Source: JBFIHF01 sp964411125
GTDB lineage: Bacteria > Myxococcota_A > Bradymonadia > Bradymonadales > Bradymonadaceae
Reading direction: 5' to 3'
DNA length: 43,397 bases
NCBI GenBank assembly: GCA_964411125.1
Contig: CAYPJU010000054.1
Span: 1-43,397 of the forward strand
In this document: piece after piece, positions 1 through 7,437 of the stretch
How the letters are laid out: each line of letters opens with the position of its first letter
How positions within the stretch are numbered: position 1 is the first letter of the stretch
The notes under the pieces: generated by a model
Told to the model about the DNA's origin: nothing
Seen by the model: the letters and a program-made list of their open reading frames with translations, nothing else
The model's database searches: none
Made by a program: the position numbers and the translations under genes

Positions 1-2
1 GT

Positions 3-527
3 TTCGCGTCCGAGTCAGCGCCCTGGGGGGCCGATGGCTGGACCCTACCCTCGTTCTGCATTTGCCGATGTTGCGGCTCGACGGCTGGAGTCGAAGACGA
101 GAGCACCTACTCCGTCGCCGCTTTCCGCCAATCATGGCTCCGCAACGGAGCTCCATGGTTCGAGGCGCGCCGCGCCCCGAAAGACTGGGACTTGGATGAT
201 CAGCTTGCATCCATTCCGCCCCCGTTTCGTCCGTCGCCAAAAGTCCGCTCCGTCCAAGAAGTTCTGGAGATCGCCGACGAGTTTGGTTTCGAGACGGCCG
301 CCAGAGTGCGTTTCGAAGGAGGTCTGCTGATGGCCAGTGAACTGTTGCAAGAGTCCAACGAACTCGGCCACCTCTTGGCCTATCAGCCGACGCTGAACGA
401 CCGCCTTTTTCATCAGCTGGTAGCTCTGGACGCTGAGGAGGTCATCGAAGTCCTGCGAACACGCCCGGAGCTGAGCTGGAACGAGGACTGGAGGAGGCTC
501 GTCCACGTCGAAAGCCATTGGCATTGA
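3..527 (+). CDS. Small Cys-cluster protein, 5' end cut off by the window edge
   Basis: The frame is open from the first bases of the window to the TGA at 525-527, so this is the C-terminal ~174 residues of a gene that starts upstream. Near the left edge it reads a cysteine cluster (CICRCCG), then a conserved-looking stretch with the pattern R-x-x-W-L-R-N-G-A-P-W-F, then K-D-W-D-L-D-D-Q-L-x-x-I-P. This order (CPCCG-like knot, W-x-x-x-G-x-x-W-F, W-D-x-x-x-Q-L) matches a widespread family of small hypothetical bacterial proteins. From about position 250 the sequence is a different alpha-helical segment rich in Leu and Glu. No function is known to me; relatives often sit in variable regions near toxin-immunity genes, but nothing here proves that role. 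An internal TTG at 192 could be miscalled as the start. Confidence 0.6.
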   Translation, partial: FASESAPWGADGWTLPSFCICRCCGSTAGVEDESTYSVAAFRQSWLRNGAPWFEARRAPKDWDLDDQLASIPPPFRPSPKVRSVQEVLEIADEFGFETAARVRFEGGLLMASELLQESNELGHLLAYQPTLNDRLFHQLVALDAEEVIEVLRTRPELSWNEDWRRLVHVESHWH

Positions 528-1487
528 GTCGTCCTCGTCGCTGCGCTGACTTGTTGGGGAACCGGAGGGCGGTGGCTGTCCAACGGACCGCAGCTGAAAG
601 CTGCGGAGGGCCCGCCCACCACCGTCGTTCCCCGCCGTCTTGACCGTTGCGCTGCCTTCGCAGCGAGGTACCGAAGGAAGGTGGCAGTCCAACGGACCGC
701 AGCTTTCAGCTGCGGCTACAAGAGCGCGCTGCTGCGCAGCGCGGGGGAAACCGCAGGCTGCGCCTGCGGGAACCATGGGGAGGTACCCAGGGTCTGGAGA
801 TTGGCGAACAGTCCAATACCCTGGACGGTCCCAGACCGTTGCCTCTCGACCTCGCACCCCCCACACCGTTTCCCGGAACACATGGTACCCGCGGGCAAAG
901 CCCGCGGTTTCTTCGCGCTGCGCAGCAGCGCTTCTCGCTAGCCGCAGCTGAAAGCTGCGGACGGCCCGCCCACCACCGTCGTTCCCCGCCGTCTTGACCG
1001 TTGCGCTGCCTTCGCAGCGAGGTACCGAAGGAAGGTGGCAGTCCAACGGACCGCAGCTTTCAGCTGCGGCTACAAGAGCGCGCTGCTGCGCAGCGCGGGG
1101 GAAACCGCAGGCTGCGCCTGCGGGAACCATGGGGAGGTACCCAGGGTCTGGAGATTGGCGAACAGTCCAATACCCTGGACGGTCCCAGACCGTTGCCTCT
1201 CGACCTCGCACCCCCCACACCGTTTCCCGGAACACATGGTACCCGCGGGCAAAGCCCGCGGTTTCTTCGCGCTGCGCAGCAGCGCTTTCGCTAGCCGCAG
1301 CTGAAAGCTGCGGACGGTCCGCCCCCCACCGTCGTTCCCCGCGCTCGTAACCGTTGCGCTGCCTTCTCACGGGGGGCCGGAGGATGGTGGCAGTACAACG
1401 GACCGCAGCTTCCAGCTGGGTCAGTAGCCTGGCCTGGACCGACATCCACACCGCCGCCTTCAAGATTGGCGTCGGATGACCCGTCGA
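528..1487. other. Intergenic region filled with hairpin repeats
   Basis: No convincing gene is visible in these 960 bases. Long open frames on both strands are by-products of the repeated GC-rich DNA: the same peptide blocks recur because the DNA is tandemly duplicated. The content is the repeat array at 588-1420 plus short unique flanks. Confidence 0.7.
588..1420. repeat. Tandem array of a ~354-bp unit (two full copies and a partial third)
   Basis: Copies begin at 588, 942 and 1295 with the palindrome CCGCAGCTGAAAGCTGCGG. Copy 1 (588-941) and copy 2 (942-1294) are nearly identical; copy 2 is one base shorter just before its end (TTCTCGCTAG versus TTTCGCTAG). The third copy (1295 to about 1420) is partial and more diverged. 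Each unit carries several self-complementary modules: CCGCAGCTTTCAGCTGCGG, GCGCTGCTGCGCAGCGC, CCGCAGGCTGCGCCTGCGG and CCGCGGGCAAAGCCCGCGG. These would form stable hairpins on either strand. Such compound REP-like arrays are usually non-coding; near-identity of the two copies implies recent duplication. Confidence 0.9.
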
Positions 1488-1943
1488 TCAGTCTTCGACA
1501 TCGAGCAACTCCACCATGGTGAGTGCGTCCAGAAGGTCCTTGGGACGACCGGTTGCTCGCTTGTTGCGCAACAAATCCTTCGGTCCGATGACGTACACGT
1601 CGAGGTCACCGAAACGAGCTTCTGCGCGATTCTTCCACGCCTCGTTGAACTCGACGCCAGAAATGTGGGTCAGGATGTCGATACGACGTGGAGGTAAGCC
1701 CATCTGAAAAACGACGCCCGGGGTGCTCAGGTCCTCTACGCTGAGGTCGTGGAGCGGCGCTCCGAAGATTCGTAGGGCTGCATATACGAGCCCCGCATTC
1801 CGCTCGGTGGGCTCGACCCACACGTCGATGTCGCCGGTGGCTCGAGGTAGTCCGTGTGCCGCAAGCGCATAGGCTCCGACGACGAGAAACTTAGCTCCCG
1901 CTTCGGATAACTCTCGCAACAGATCTTGGAAGTCCTGGTTCAT
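1488..1943 (-). CDS. Nucleotidyltransferase-fold protein (DUF6036/AbiEii-like)
   Basis: 151 residues. The N-terminal half has the minimal nucleotidyltransferase signature: F-L-V-V-G-A-Y-A-L (residues 19-27), G-D-I-D at 37-40 giving the two metal-binding aspartates D38 and D40, and a third carboxylate D89 in R-R-I-D-I-L. The family includes antitoxin-like and AbiEii-like nucleotidyltransferases that modify a partner or tRNA. The first 53 bases overlap the end of the preceding 71-residue gene in another frame, so the two are translationally linked. In many bacteria the same short protein plus nucleotidyltransferase pair occurs, consistent with a toxin-antitoxin-like module. The substrate cannot be told from sequence. 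The helical C-terminal half ends with a K-D-L-L-D-A-L motif typical of the family. Confidence 0.85.
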   Translation of the reverse strand: MNQDFQDLLRELSEAGAKFLVVGAYALAAHGLPRATGDIDVWVEPTERNAGLVYAALRIFGAPLHDLSVEDLSTPGVVFQMGLPPRRIDILTHISGVEFNEAWKNRAEARFGDLDVYVIGPKDLLRNKRATGRPKDLLDALTMVELLDVED

Positions 1944-2106
1944 CCTCGTATTCCGGATGCGCGAGTTTCCAGGCCGTAAGCGACAGCTCCCAGGCGAAGC
2001 GCATCCGCTCCTCCGGGGTCATGTCCATCCAGTAGTCGTCGGCACCCTGCTCGTCTTCGAGACGAGTGATTTTGGTGGTCCACTGGCTGCGGTCGGTTCG
2101 GCTCAT
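1891..2106 (-). CDS. Small protein paired with a nucleotidyltransferase
   Basis: 71 residues. The core reads M-T-P-E-E-R-M-R-F-A-W-E-L-S-L-T-A-W, followed by a C-terminal L-P-R-S-V-A-R-V-I-R tail. Short proteins with the T-P-E-E-R-x-x-x-x-W-E-L-T pattern are commonly encoded directly before nucleotidyltransferases of the type found at 1488-1943, and the two genes overlap here by 53 bases. It is probably one component of a two-gene toxin-antitoxin-like unit; which component is which cannot be decided. The ATG at 2106 lies only six bases after a TATACT -10 hexamer, so the mRNA is probably leaderless and has no Shine-Dalgarno site. Confidence 0.75.
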   Translation of the reverse strand: MSRTDRSQWTTKITRLEDEQGADDYWMDMTPEERMRFAWELSLTAWKLAHPEYEDEPGLPRSVARVIRSGS

Positions 2107-2112
2107 AGAACT

Positions 2113-2141
2113 AGTATAAGCGCCCGGTGAAACTCAGTCGA
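2113..2141 (-). promoter_or_regulatory. Sigma70-type promoter of the two-gene pair, leaderless start
   Basis: Reading the minus strand, TCGACT at 2141-2136 is followed by a 17-base spacer and TATACT at 2118-2113. The start codon ATG at 2106 is six bases past the -10 hexamer, so the usual start point of transcription falls on or next to the A of ATG. Confidence 0.55.
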
Positions 2142-2199
2142 CCGATCGGAGCCGGTAGTGGTCTCAGGCGCCTGGGAAGGCCCCGTTCTGGGCTCTGCC

Positions 2200-2745
2200 C
2201 TACCCGGTTCCAGCCACCCAGCGCTCATAGTGGTAGAGAGCCGCGACGACGAGCGCATGGGTGATCTCGCCCGACATGACGCGGGCCGAGACCTCGGCCA
2301 TCGGGACGGTCGTGATCTCGATCTTCTCGTGCTCGTCGAAGTCGGTTTCCGCGGTGGGGCGGGCGCCGAGCGCGACGAGGGTGGCGCAGCGGTTGTTCTG
2401 CAGGGCGGGGTTGGGTTCGACGACGCCGATCTCGTGCCACTCGGCGGCTTCGTAGCCGGTCTCCTCGCGGAGTTCGCGTCGTGCGGCCTCGAGATACGAC
2501 TCGCCTTCGTCGACGACACCGCCGGGGATCTCGAGCGTGATGCTGTCGGTTCCCTGGCGGTACTGGGTGATGAGCACGAGCTCGTCGTCGGGCGTGAGCG
2601 CGACGACGTTGACCCAGTCGGGCATCGCGGCGACGTAGAAATCGGCGTCGACACCCTCGGGGGAACGCCGCGAGACGACGTCTACGGCGAAGACCGGCGT
2701 CTCGGCGATGCGCCGAGTTCCGAGCGTCTTCCACCGCTCGATCAT
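2200..2745 (-). CDS. NUDIX hydrolase, ADP-ribose pyrophosphatase type
   Basis: 181 residues, cytoplasmic. A complete Nudix box, G-x5-E-x7-R-E-x-x-E-E-x-G, spans residues 76-98; E94 and E95 are the expected Mg-binding glutamates. The upstream I-T-Q-Y-R-Q-G and L-E-I-P-G-G segments (residues 59-76) are typical of ADP-ribose/ADP-sugar pyrophosphatases, which hydrolyse ADP-ribose to AMP and ribose 5-phosphate. Exact substrate is inferred, not proven. The ATG at 2745 is one base after the stop codon of the lysine aminomutase gene (2747-2749), so the two are almost certainly cotranscribed and translationally coupled. Confidence 0.88.
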   Translation of the reverse strand: MIERWKTLGTRRIAETPVFAVDVVSRRSPEGVDADFYVAAMPDWVNVVALTPDDELVLITQYRQGTDSITLEIPGGVVDEGESYLEAARRELREETGYEAAEWHEIGVVEPNPALQNNRCATLVALGARPTAETDFDEHEKIEITTVPMAEVSARVMSGEITHALVVAALYHYERWVAGTG

Positions 2746-2746
2746 G

Positions 2747-4162
2747 TCAGTGGGTGGCGATCGACGCTCGCGCGGCTTCGCGGGCGGTTTCGATCATCTT
2801 CTGGCGTGCGACCGGATCGTTCCATTTCGCCTGGATGTCCTCGGCCAGGCTGTGAAGTGGATCAAAGTACATGAAGAGCTCGTCGTCTTTGACGGACGGC
2901 GCGGTGTAGACCGAGATACCGTGGGTCCGGTCGTAGTACTCGTAACTGTGAATCCCGCGCTTTCCGCCGCCGCCCGGGAGGTCGACGATGTAGAGCGGGC
3001 AGTTGAACCCGGCGGTGGTCCCGCGGACCCAGCGCTCGAGGTCCAGGGTAGTCTGTACGGACGTCCTGAGGTCTTCGACCCCCTTCACCATGTCGTGCTG
3101 GTACACGTAGTACGGGTGCACGTTCACCTCGCCGAGACGCTTGACCAACATCACCGCGGTGTCGTGGTCATCGTTGACGCCTCGCTGTAGGACCGCCTGG
3201 TTGCGGACGTAAATGCCGCGCTCGTGCAGAACGTTCATCGCGCGACGCGTGATTTCCGTGATCTCGTTGGGGTGGTTGAAGTGCGTGTGCAGGCAGACGT
3301 GCTTGTGCAGCTTGCGGCCCAGATCGTTGACCGCCGTGAGCGCGTCGAGCCAGGGCTCGTCCGTCAAGATCTTCATCGGCATCACGGCCGGGCCTTTCGT
3401 CGCAAACCGGATGCGGCGGATGTTCGGCATGTTGAGCAGCCGCTCGCCGATCATCTGGATGTGCTTGGCGGCGAGGTTGTAGGTGTCACCGCCGGAGATC
3501 ACGATGTCCTCCAGCTCGGGCCGCGATTCGATGTACTCGAACGCCCGCTCCCATCGCTCCGGGCTCACCTTCAGGCTCACCTTCTCCACGATGTCGGTGT
3601 CGACGCCGATCGCGTAGCTGCGCGTGCAGAAGCGGCAGTAGACGGGGCACGTGTCCATCACCAGAAACAGCGCCTTGTCCGGATATCGGTGCGTGAGTCC
3701 CTCGACCGGAGCGTCCGCTTGCTCGTGCAACGAGTCGAGCGTCAGCATCGGGTGGTCCGGCATCAGCCGGTTCGCCAGCGGGATGAACTGTGTCCGGATC
3801 GGGTCGTTCCACGGATCGTCCCAGTCGATCAGCGACAGCAGGTAAGGTGTCACCCGGACCGCCATCGGCGCCAGATGAAAGCCTCGCTGGGCGTCGGCCA
3901 GGAAATCGTCGGGGGCGACCCCCTGCAGGGTCTCCATCAGCTTGTTCTCGCCGTACAGCGAGTTCTTCATCTGCCACTTGTGGTCGAGGAACGTCTCCTC
4001 GTCGACGTCGAACGCCGGAATGCGGCGCCAGAACTCGTCGGACCGCAGATTGCGGTGCTCCAGCATCTTCGCTTCGACCGGTGGCTTGCGTGTGCGCACC
4101 TCCGGCGGGGCGGCTTTCGATTTCGGTTTGTCGTATGGATCGTAGTTTTCAGCCGAGCTCAT
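2747..4162 (-). CDS. kamA: Lysine 2,3-aminomutase
   Basis: 471 residues, the same length as the Bacillus subtilis enzyme as I recall it. It is a radical SAM enzyme converting L-lysine to beta-lysine using a [4Fe-4S] cluster, S-adenosylmethionine and pyridoxal phosphate. The cluster motif C-x3-C-x2-C is C172, C176 and C179 in T-C-P-V-Y-C-R-F-C. The PLP lysine is expected at K401 in L-P-G-G-G-G-K. The long N-terminus (~100 residues ahead of the barrel) fits KamA rather than the shorter EpmB that modifies elongation factor P. A Shine-Dalgarno AGGAG lies seven bases before the ATG. The usual partner, beta-lysine acetyltransferase (ablB), is not in this window; a NUDIX gene follows instead. Beta-lysine could serve as an osmolyte or catabolic intermediate. 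Confidence 0.93.
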   Translation of the reverse strand: MSSAENYDPYDKPKSKAAPPEVRTRKPPVEAKMLEHRNLRSDEFWRRIPAFDVDEETFLDHKWQMKNSLYGENKLMETLQGVAPDDFLADAQRGFHLAPMAVRVTPYLLSLIDWDDPWNDPIRTQFIPLANRLMPDHPMLTLDSLHEQADAPVEGLTHRYPDKALFLVMDTCPVYCRFCTRSYAIGVDTDIVEKVSLKVSPERWERAFEYIESRPELEDIVISGGDTYNLAAKHIQMIGERLLNMPNIRRIRFATKGPAVMPMKILTDEPWLDALTAVNDLGRKLHKHVCLHTHFNHPNEITEITRRAMNVLHERGIYVRNQAVLQRGVNDDHDTAVMLVKRLGEVNVHPYYVYQHDMVKGVEDLRTSVQTTLDLERWVRGTTAGFNCPLYIVDLPGGGGKRGIHSYEYYDRTHGISVYTAPSVKDDELFMYFDPLHSLAEDIQAKWNDPVARQKMIETAREAARASIATH

Positions 4163-4542
4163 CGTGGACTCCTGTTGCTAACGGCAACTCTGCGGCGTGT
4201 CTCACGACATGCAAACACGCCAAATTCGAACGAACGAATCAGCGCGGCGGGCCGTAACCGCAGACCAAGTCCACACTCCTCGTTCGGAGGAGCCCGGCCC
4301 GATCTTTCTTTCAAATGATGCGTCCAATGTCAACAGAACGAGCGGCTCTTCGTGCGTCCGTGACGCTCCTCATGAGGCGGAGAAACGCGGCTCGGTCCCG
4401 CGACTTCTCCCTGATCCTCCTCGTCCGTCCGTCCACCCCGACCTCTGCGGGATGACGGGCGCTCGCCACCCCCTTCGAAAAATTGGAAAGTCCCGATGAG
4501 CCTCATGAAATCTAGGGTTCAAGGGCGTCCGGAAAAAAGTCT

Positions 4543-4569
4543 GCAACGGAAGTGCGTCGCTGCCGATAA
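4543..4569. repeat. Dispersed 27-bp intergenic element, copy 1
   Basis: The sequence starts GCAACGGAAGTGCGTCGC and matches 17179-17205 at 24 of 27 positions in the same orientation. On the minus strand it reads D-A-L-P-L in one frame, as does the other copy. Confidence 0.6.
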
Positions 4570-4597
4570 TGAGTACGTAGTCGCCGCCGTGCCGTCG

Positions 4598-4771
4598 ACC
4601 GGAGGGACGGACCTTCCGTACGCGCGCGGAAGGTCCTGCGCGCCCTCCGGGTGACGCGCGGCGTCGGCTACCGAAGCCTATCGGTGACCAGTGGTCGCGG
4701 GGGTGGGGGGCGGCCACTGGTCGTCGATAGGCGGGCCCGCGGGGCGCGCGACCTTCGGGTCGCGCGCCCTA
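4598..4771. other. Three consecutive strong hairpins, possible structured RNA
   Basis: Hairpin 1 (4598-4650) is nested: outer arms CCGGAGGG and CCCTCCGG, inner arms GGACCTTCCG and CGGAAGGTCC. Hairpin 2 (4677-4732) pairs CCTATCGGTGACCAGTGG with CCACTGGTCGTCGATAGG, 16 of 18 positions, around a G-rich loop. Hairpin 3 (about 4743-4769) pairs GGCGCGCGACC with GGTCGCGCGCC around TTCG-like loop bases. None has a T-run, so they are not simple terminators. They may belong to a non-coding RNA or a GC-rich repeat; there is no evidence of transcription. Confidence 0.4.
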
Positions 4772-5381
4772 CAGGCTCGAACGAGCACACGATGACGAAA
4801 CGAAACGCAGGACCAACCACTTTCACGACGGACCAGGAGTTGCCTATGGAGAACAGCCAGTGACGCGCCCCACCCCGGGCGATCGGGGGAGCCCCACATA
4901 TCCGGGCTCGGTGCGTCGCGAGGGCAAGGTTCCACCCGAACCCGCGCCCGAACCCCGGTTCCGAGACCGGCCGAGGCGGTGGACGCCGCGCGAAAGCGAC
5001 CACCCCCGACGGAACGGAAGGAACCACCGACCCACTCTCCGGAGGAGAAGTCCCCCGGCCCCGGGCAACCCCCGCGGCCGAAGGAGCCGGGTCGGCCGAA
5101 AATCGAGCGCGGCGGAAAATCGCCCCCCCCGCGCGGAGCACCAGCCGCTCGGGCCGGGGCGGGAGCGGACGACTCTGTCCGCCTTGGGCCGACGAGGACG
5201 GCACCGCTCTGCTCGCGAGAAGGTCGTCCACGGTCGAGGCGCGTTAGCGCTCGGGCGGACTCGCAGGCGTGCGAGCACCAGCGGTGATGGCCAGCGGCAT
5301 CGTCGCCGGGGGAGTGAGCTAGGTGCTAGATGATGCCGACACCATGCGGTATCGTCTGCGAAATCCGACACGTGAGTCACC

Positions 5382-6920
5382 ATGAACGCTCCTGCGAACA
5401 ACATCATCGAGAAGCTGAACCCCGCCAATGGGGAGAAGATTGGCGATTATCCGATCACGACACCCGACGAGGTCGAGGCCGCCGTGGCGTTGGCGAAAGA
5501 GGCGCAGCCCCGCTGGGGAGCGCTCGCGGTGGAAGAACGAATCCAGCGGCTCAAGCGATTGCGGGACATCTGTGTCGAAGACCAGGACGCGTTGGCGCGG
5601 CGAATCAGCCTCGACACCGGGAAGCCGTATGCGGAGGCGCTGATGACGGAGGTCTCGGCAGTGCCGCTCTTCCTCGATTTTTACGAGAAGGAAGCGCCGA
5701 AGGTGTTGCGCGACCAGAAGGTGAAGACGCCGATCGTCCTGCCGGGTCAGGAGAGCTGGGTCACCTACTATCCGCTCGGTGTGATCGCGGTGATCTCACC
5801 ATGGAACTTCCCGTTCCGCCTGGCGATGGTGCCGACGCTTTCCGCCCTCATCGCGGGGAACACCGTCGTCTTGAAGCCGTCGGAGGTGACGCCCGAGACC
5901 GCGGAGCTGATGCGCGAGCTGTTCGAGCGCGCAAACCTGGGGCGTGGCGTCGTTCAGATCTTGCAGGGGGACGGTTCGACGGGGGCCGCGCTCTGTGAAG
6001 CGGACGTCGACAAGATCTTCTTCACGGGCTCGGTCGCGACGGGGCGAAAGGTGATGGCGGCGGCAGCAAAGAAGCCGATCCCGTGCGAGCTCGAGCTCGG
6101 CGGCAAGGACCCGATGATCGTCTGTCACGACGCCGATCTCGACCGGGCGGCGAAGGCTGCGGTCTGGGCAGGGCTCACCAACTGCGGACAGATGTGCACT
6201 TCGGTGGAGCGACTCCTCGTCGTCGAGTCCGTGCACGATGCGTTCGTGAAGAAGGTCGTCGAGCGAGTGAAGAAGCTCAATGTGGGAGCTCCCGAAGAGC
6301 ATGCCGACATGGGGCCGATGTGCTTCCCGCCGCAGCTCGATACGGTCGAGAGCCACGTCGACGATGCAGTCGCGAAGGGCGCCGAGGTGTTGACGGGCGG
6401 CGGACGGATCGATCGCCCCGGGCAGTGGTTCGAGCCGACTGTCCTCACGCGGATCACGGACGACATGGAGATCTGGCGCGAAGAGACCTTCGGGCCCGTC
6501 CTGCCGATTCGAAAAGTGCGCGACGAGGACGAAGCGGTCGCGGTCGCCAACGCCCACAAGTTCGGTCTGACGGGGTCGGTCTGGACCGAGGACCGCGACC
6601 GCGGCTTCAAACTCGCGTCGCGGCTCGAGGCGGGGCAGATTCACGTGAACAACGCGATCCTCATCACGGGAAACCCGGCCCTCCCCTTCGGCGGGGTCAA
6701 AGAGAGCGGCATCGGTCGCTATCACAGCGCCGAAGGGTTGCTCGGTTTCGTCAACACCCGCGCAGTGATGGTCGACAAGGGGTGGTTCAAGGACGAGTTC
6801 ACGTGGTTCCCCTACCGGCGCAAGTACCCGATCGCTCTGAAGGCATTCCGCGCGCTCTTCGGCGGTAACCTCCCCAAGGCGCTGATCGATATCATGCGGC
6901 TGCGCAAACTCACCGACTGA
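5382..6920 (+). CDS. Aldehyde dehydrogenase family protein
   Basis: 512 residues, cytoplasmic NAD(P)-dependent oxidation of an aldehyde to a carboxylic acid. The family residues are all present: N142 in S-P-W-N-F-P-F, K165 in V-L-K-P-S-E, the F-T-G-S-V-A-T-G cofactor loop at 214-221, the general base E238 in E-L-G-G-K-D, and the catalytic C272 in G-Q-M-C-T-S. A C-terminal extension of about 40 residues, rich in aromatic and basic residues (G-W-F-K-D-E-F-T-W-F), goes beyond the core and could be a membrane-proximal tail. The substrate cannot be assigned. It is followed after one base by a small Rossmann-fold protein, so the pair forms an operon. Confidence 0.92.
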   Translation: MNAPANNIIEKLNPANGEKIGDYPITTPDEVEAAVALAKEAQPRWGALAVEERIQRLKRLRDICVEDQDALARRISLDTGKPYAEALMTEVSAVPLFLDFYEKEAPKVLRDQKVKTPIVLPGQESWVTYYPLGVIAVISPWNFPFRLAMVPTLSALIAGNTVVLKPSEVTPETAELMRELFERANLGRGVVQILQGDGSTGAALCEADVDKIFFTGSVATGRKVMAAAAKKPIPCELELGGKDPMIVCHDADLDRAAKAAVWAGLTNCGQMCTSVERLLVVESVHDAFVKKVVERVKKLNVGAPEEHADMGPMCFPPQLDTVESHVDDAVAKGAEVLTGGGRIDRPGQWFEPTVLTRITDDMEIWREETFGPVLPIRKVRDEDEAVAVANAHKFGLTGSVWTEDRDRGFKLASRLEAGQIHVNNAILITGNPALPFGGVKESGIGRYHSAEGLLGFVNTRAVMVDKGWFKDEFTWFPYRRKYPIALKAFRALFGGNLPKALIDIMRLRKLTD

Positions 6921-6921
6921 G

Positions 6922-7437
6922 GTGCAGTTCGACCACGCACTCGTCGTCGGGGGGACCGGCATGCTCGCCGGCGCGACGCGCCGAATTGCCAGAAATTCGC
7001 TGCGGGTGACGCTCGTCGCCCGCGACCTCGACCGTATGCAGGCGATCGTGCCCGCGGCTCAGCACCTCGCTCTCGATTACACGCATGAGTCCGAGTTCGG
7101 GGTGGCCGTCGAGGCCGCGGGCTCTGGCTCGCCTTTCGATCTGGTGGTGGTCTGGATCCACGATTCGGGCGACCGCGCGCTCGGTCGTTTGGACGCGCTG
7201 GTCGCGGCGCAGCGCATACCCACACGGTTCGTGCAGGTCGTCGGCAGCCGGGGAGCCTCGGCGCCCGTGCCCGCGGCGGCCGGGTCATCCCACGTCGCCT
7301 ACCAACGGGTGCTGCTGGGGCGCGTGCAGGAAGAAGATGGCGAACGATGGCTCACCCACGACGAGATCAGCGACGGGGTGTGGAGGGCGATCGAGTCCGG
7401 GGAGCGACGAGTCGTGGTGGGGCGGCTCCCGGGCTAG
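6922..7437 (+). CDS. Small NAD(P)-binding Rossmann-fold protein (SDR-like)
   Basis: 171 residues with a GTG start one base after the aldehyde dehydrogenase stop, so coupled translation is likely. The N-terminus is a dinucleotide-binding motif, H-A-L-V-V-G-G-T-G-M-L (residues 5-15), followed by a second strand ending V-A-R-D, as in atypical short-chain dehydrogenases. The catalytic Y-x3-K of classical SDRs is not evident, and at 171 residues it is shorter than a full SDR. Relatives are annotated as short-chain dehydrogenase or hypothetical protein. It may serve the same pathway as the upstream dehydrogenase. The TAG stop shares the tetranucleotide CTAG with the stop of the convergent gene on the other strand. 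Confidence 0.8.
   Translation: MQFDHALVVGGTGMLAGATRRIARNSLRVTLVARDLDRMQAIVPAAQHLALDYTHESEFGVAVEAAGSGSPFDLVVVWIHDSGDRALGRLDALVAAQRIPTRFVQVVGSRGASAPVPAAAGSSHVAYQRVLLGRVQEEDGERWLTHDEISDGVWRAIESGERRVVVGRLPG

Larger units (their letters stand above)
4163..5381. other. 1.2-kb intergenic region without a convincing gene
   Basis: This stretch separates the divergent kamA and aldehyde dehydrogenase genes. Long frames on both strands are Arg/Pro/Gly-rich, have no recognisable domain and overlap one another, so I do not call them. It contains a 27-bp element also found at 17179-17205, three strong hairpins at 4598-4771, and a short frame at 4792-4863. The part from 4864 to 5330 is very GC-rich with no structure I can interpret. 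I looked for RNase P, tmRNA and SRP RNA signatures and did not find them. Confidence 0.6.

Noticed and set aside
132..1463. 443-residue minus-strand frame with internal peptide repeats
   Set aside because: It runs across the whole 354-bp repeat array; the repeats are DNA-level palindromes, the frame has no domain, and it also covers the plus-strand Cys-cluster gene.
4486..4520. GGAAAGTCC at about 4495 as a possible RNase P RNA core
   Set aside because: The other conserved blocks (downstream ACAGAA, P4 partner, GAAAGGGTGCGGTAAG-like segment) are missing in the right order.
4668..5428. Several Arg/Pro-rich frames on both strands upstream of the aldehyde dehydrogenase
   Set aside because: They overlap one another, have no recognisable motif and their composition is what random high-GC DNA gives.
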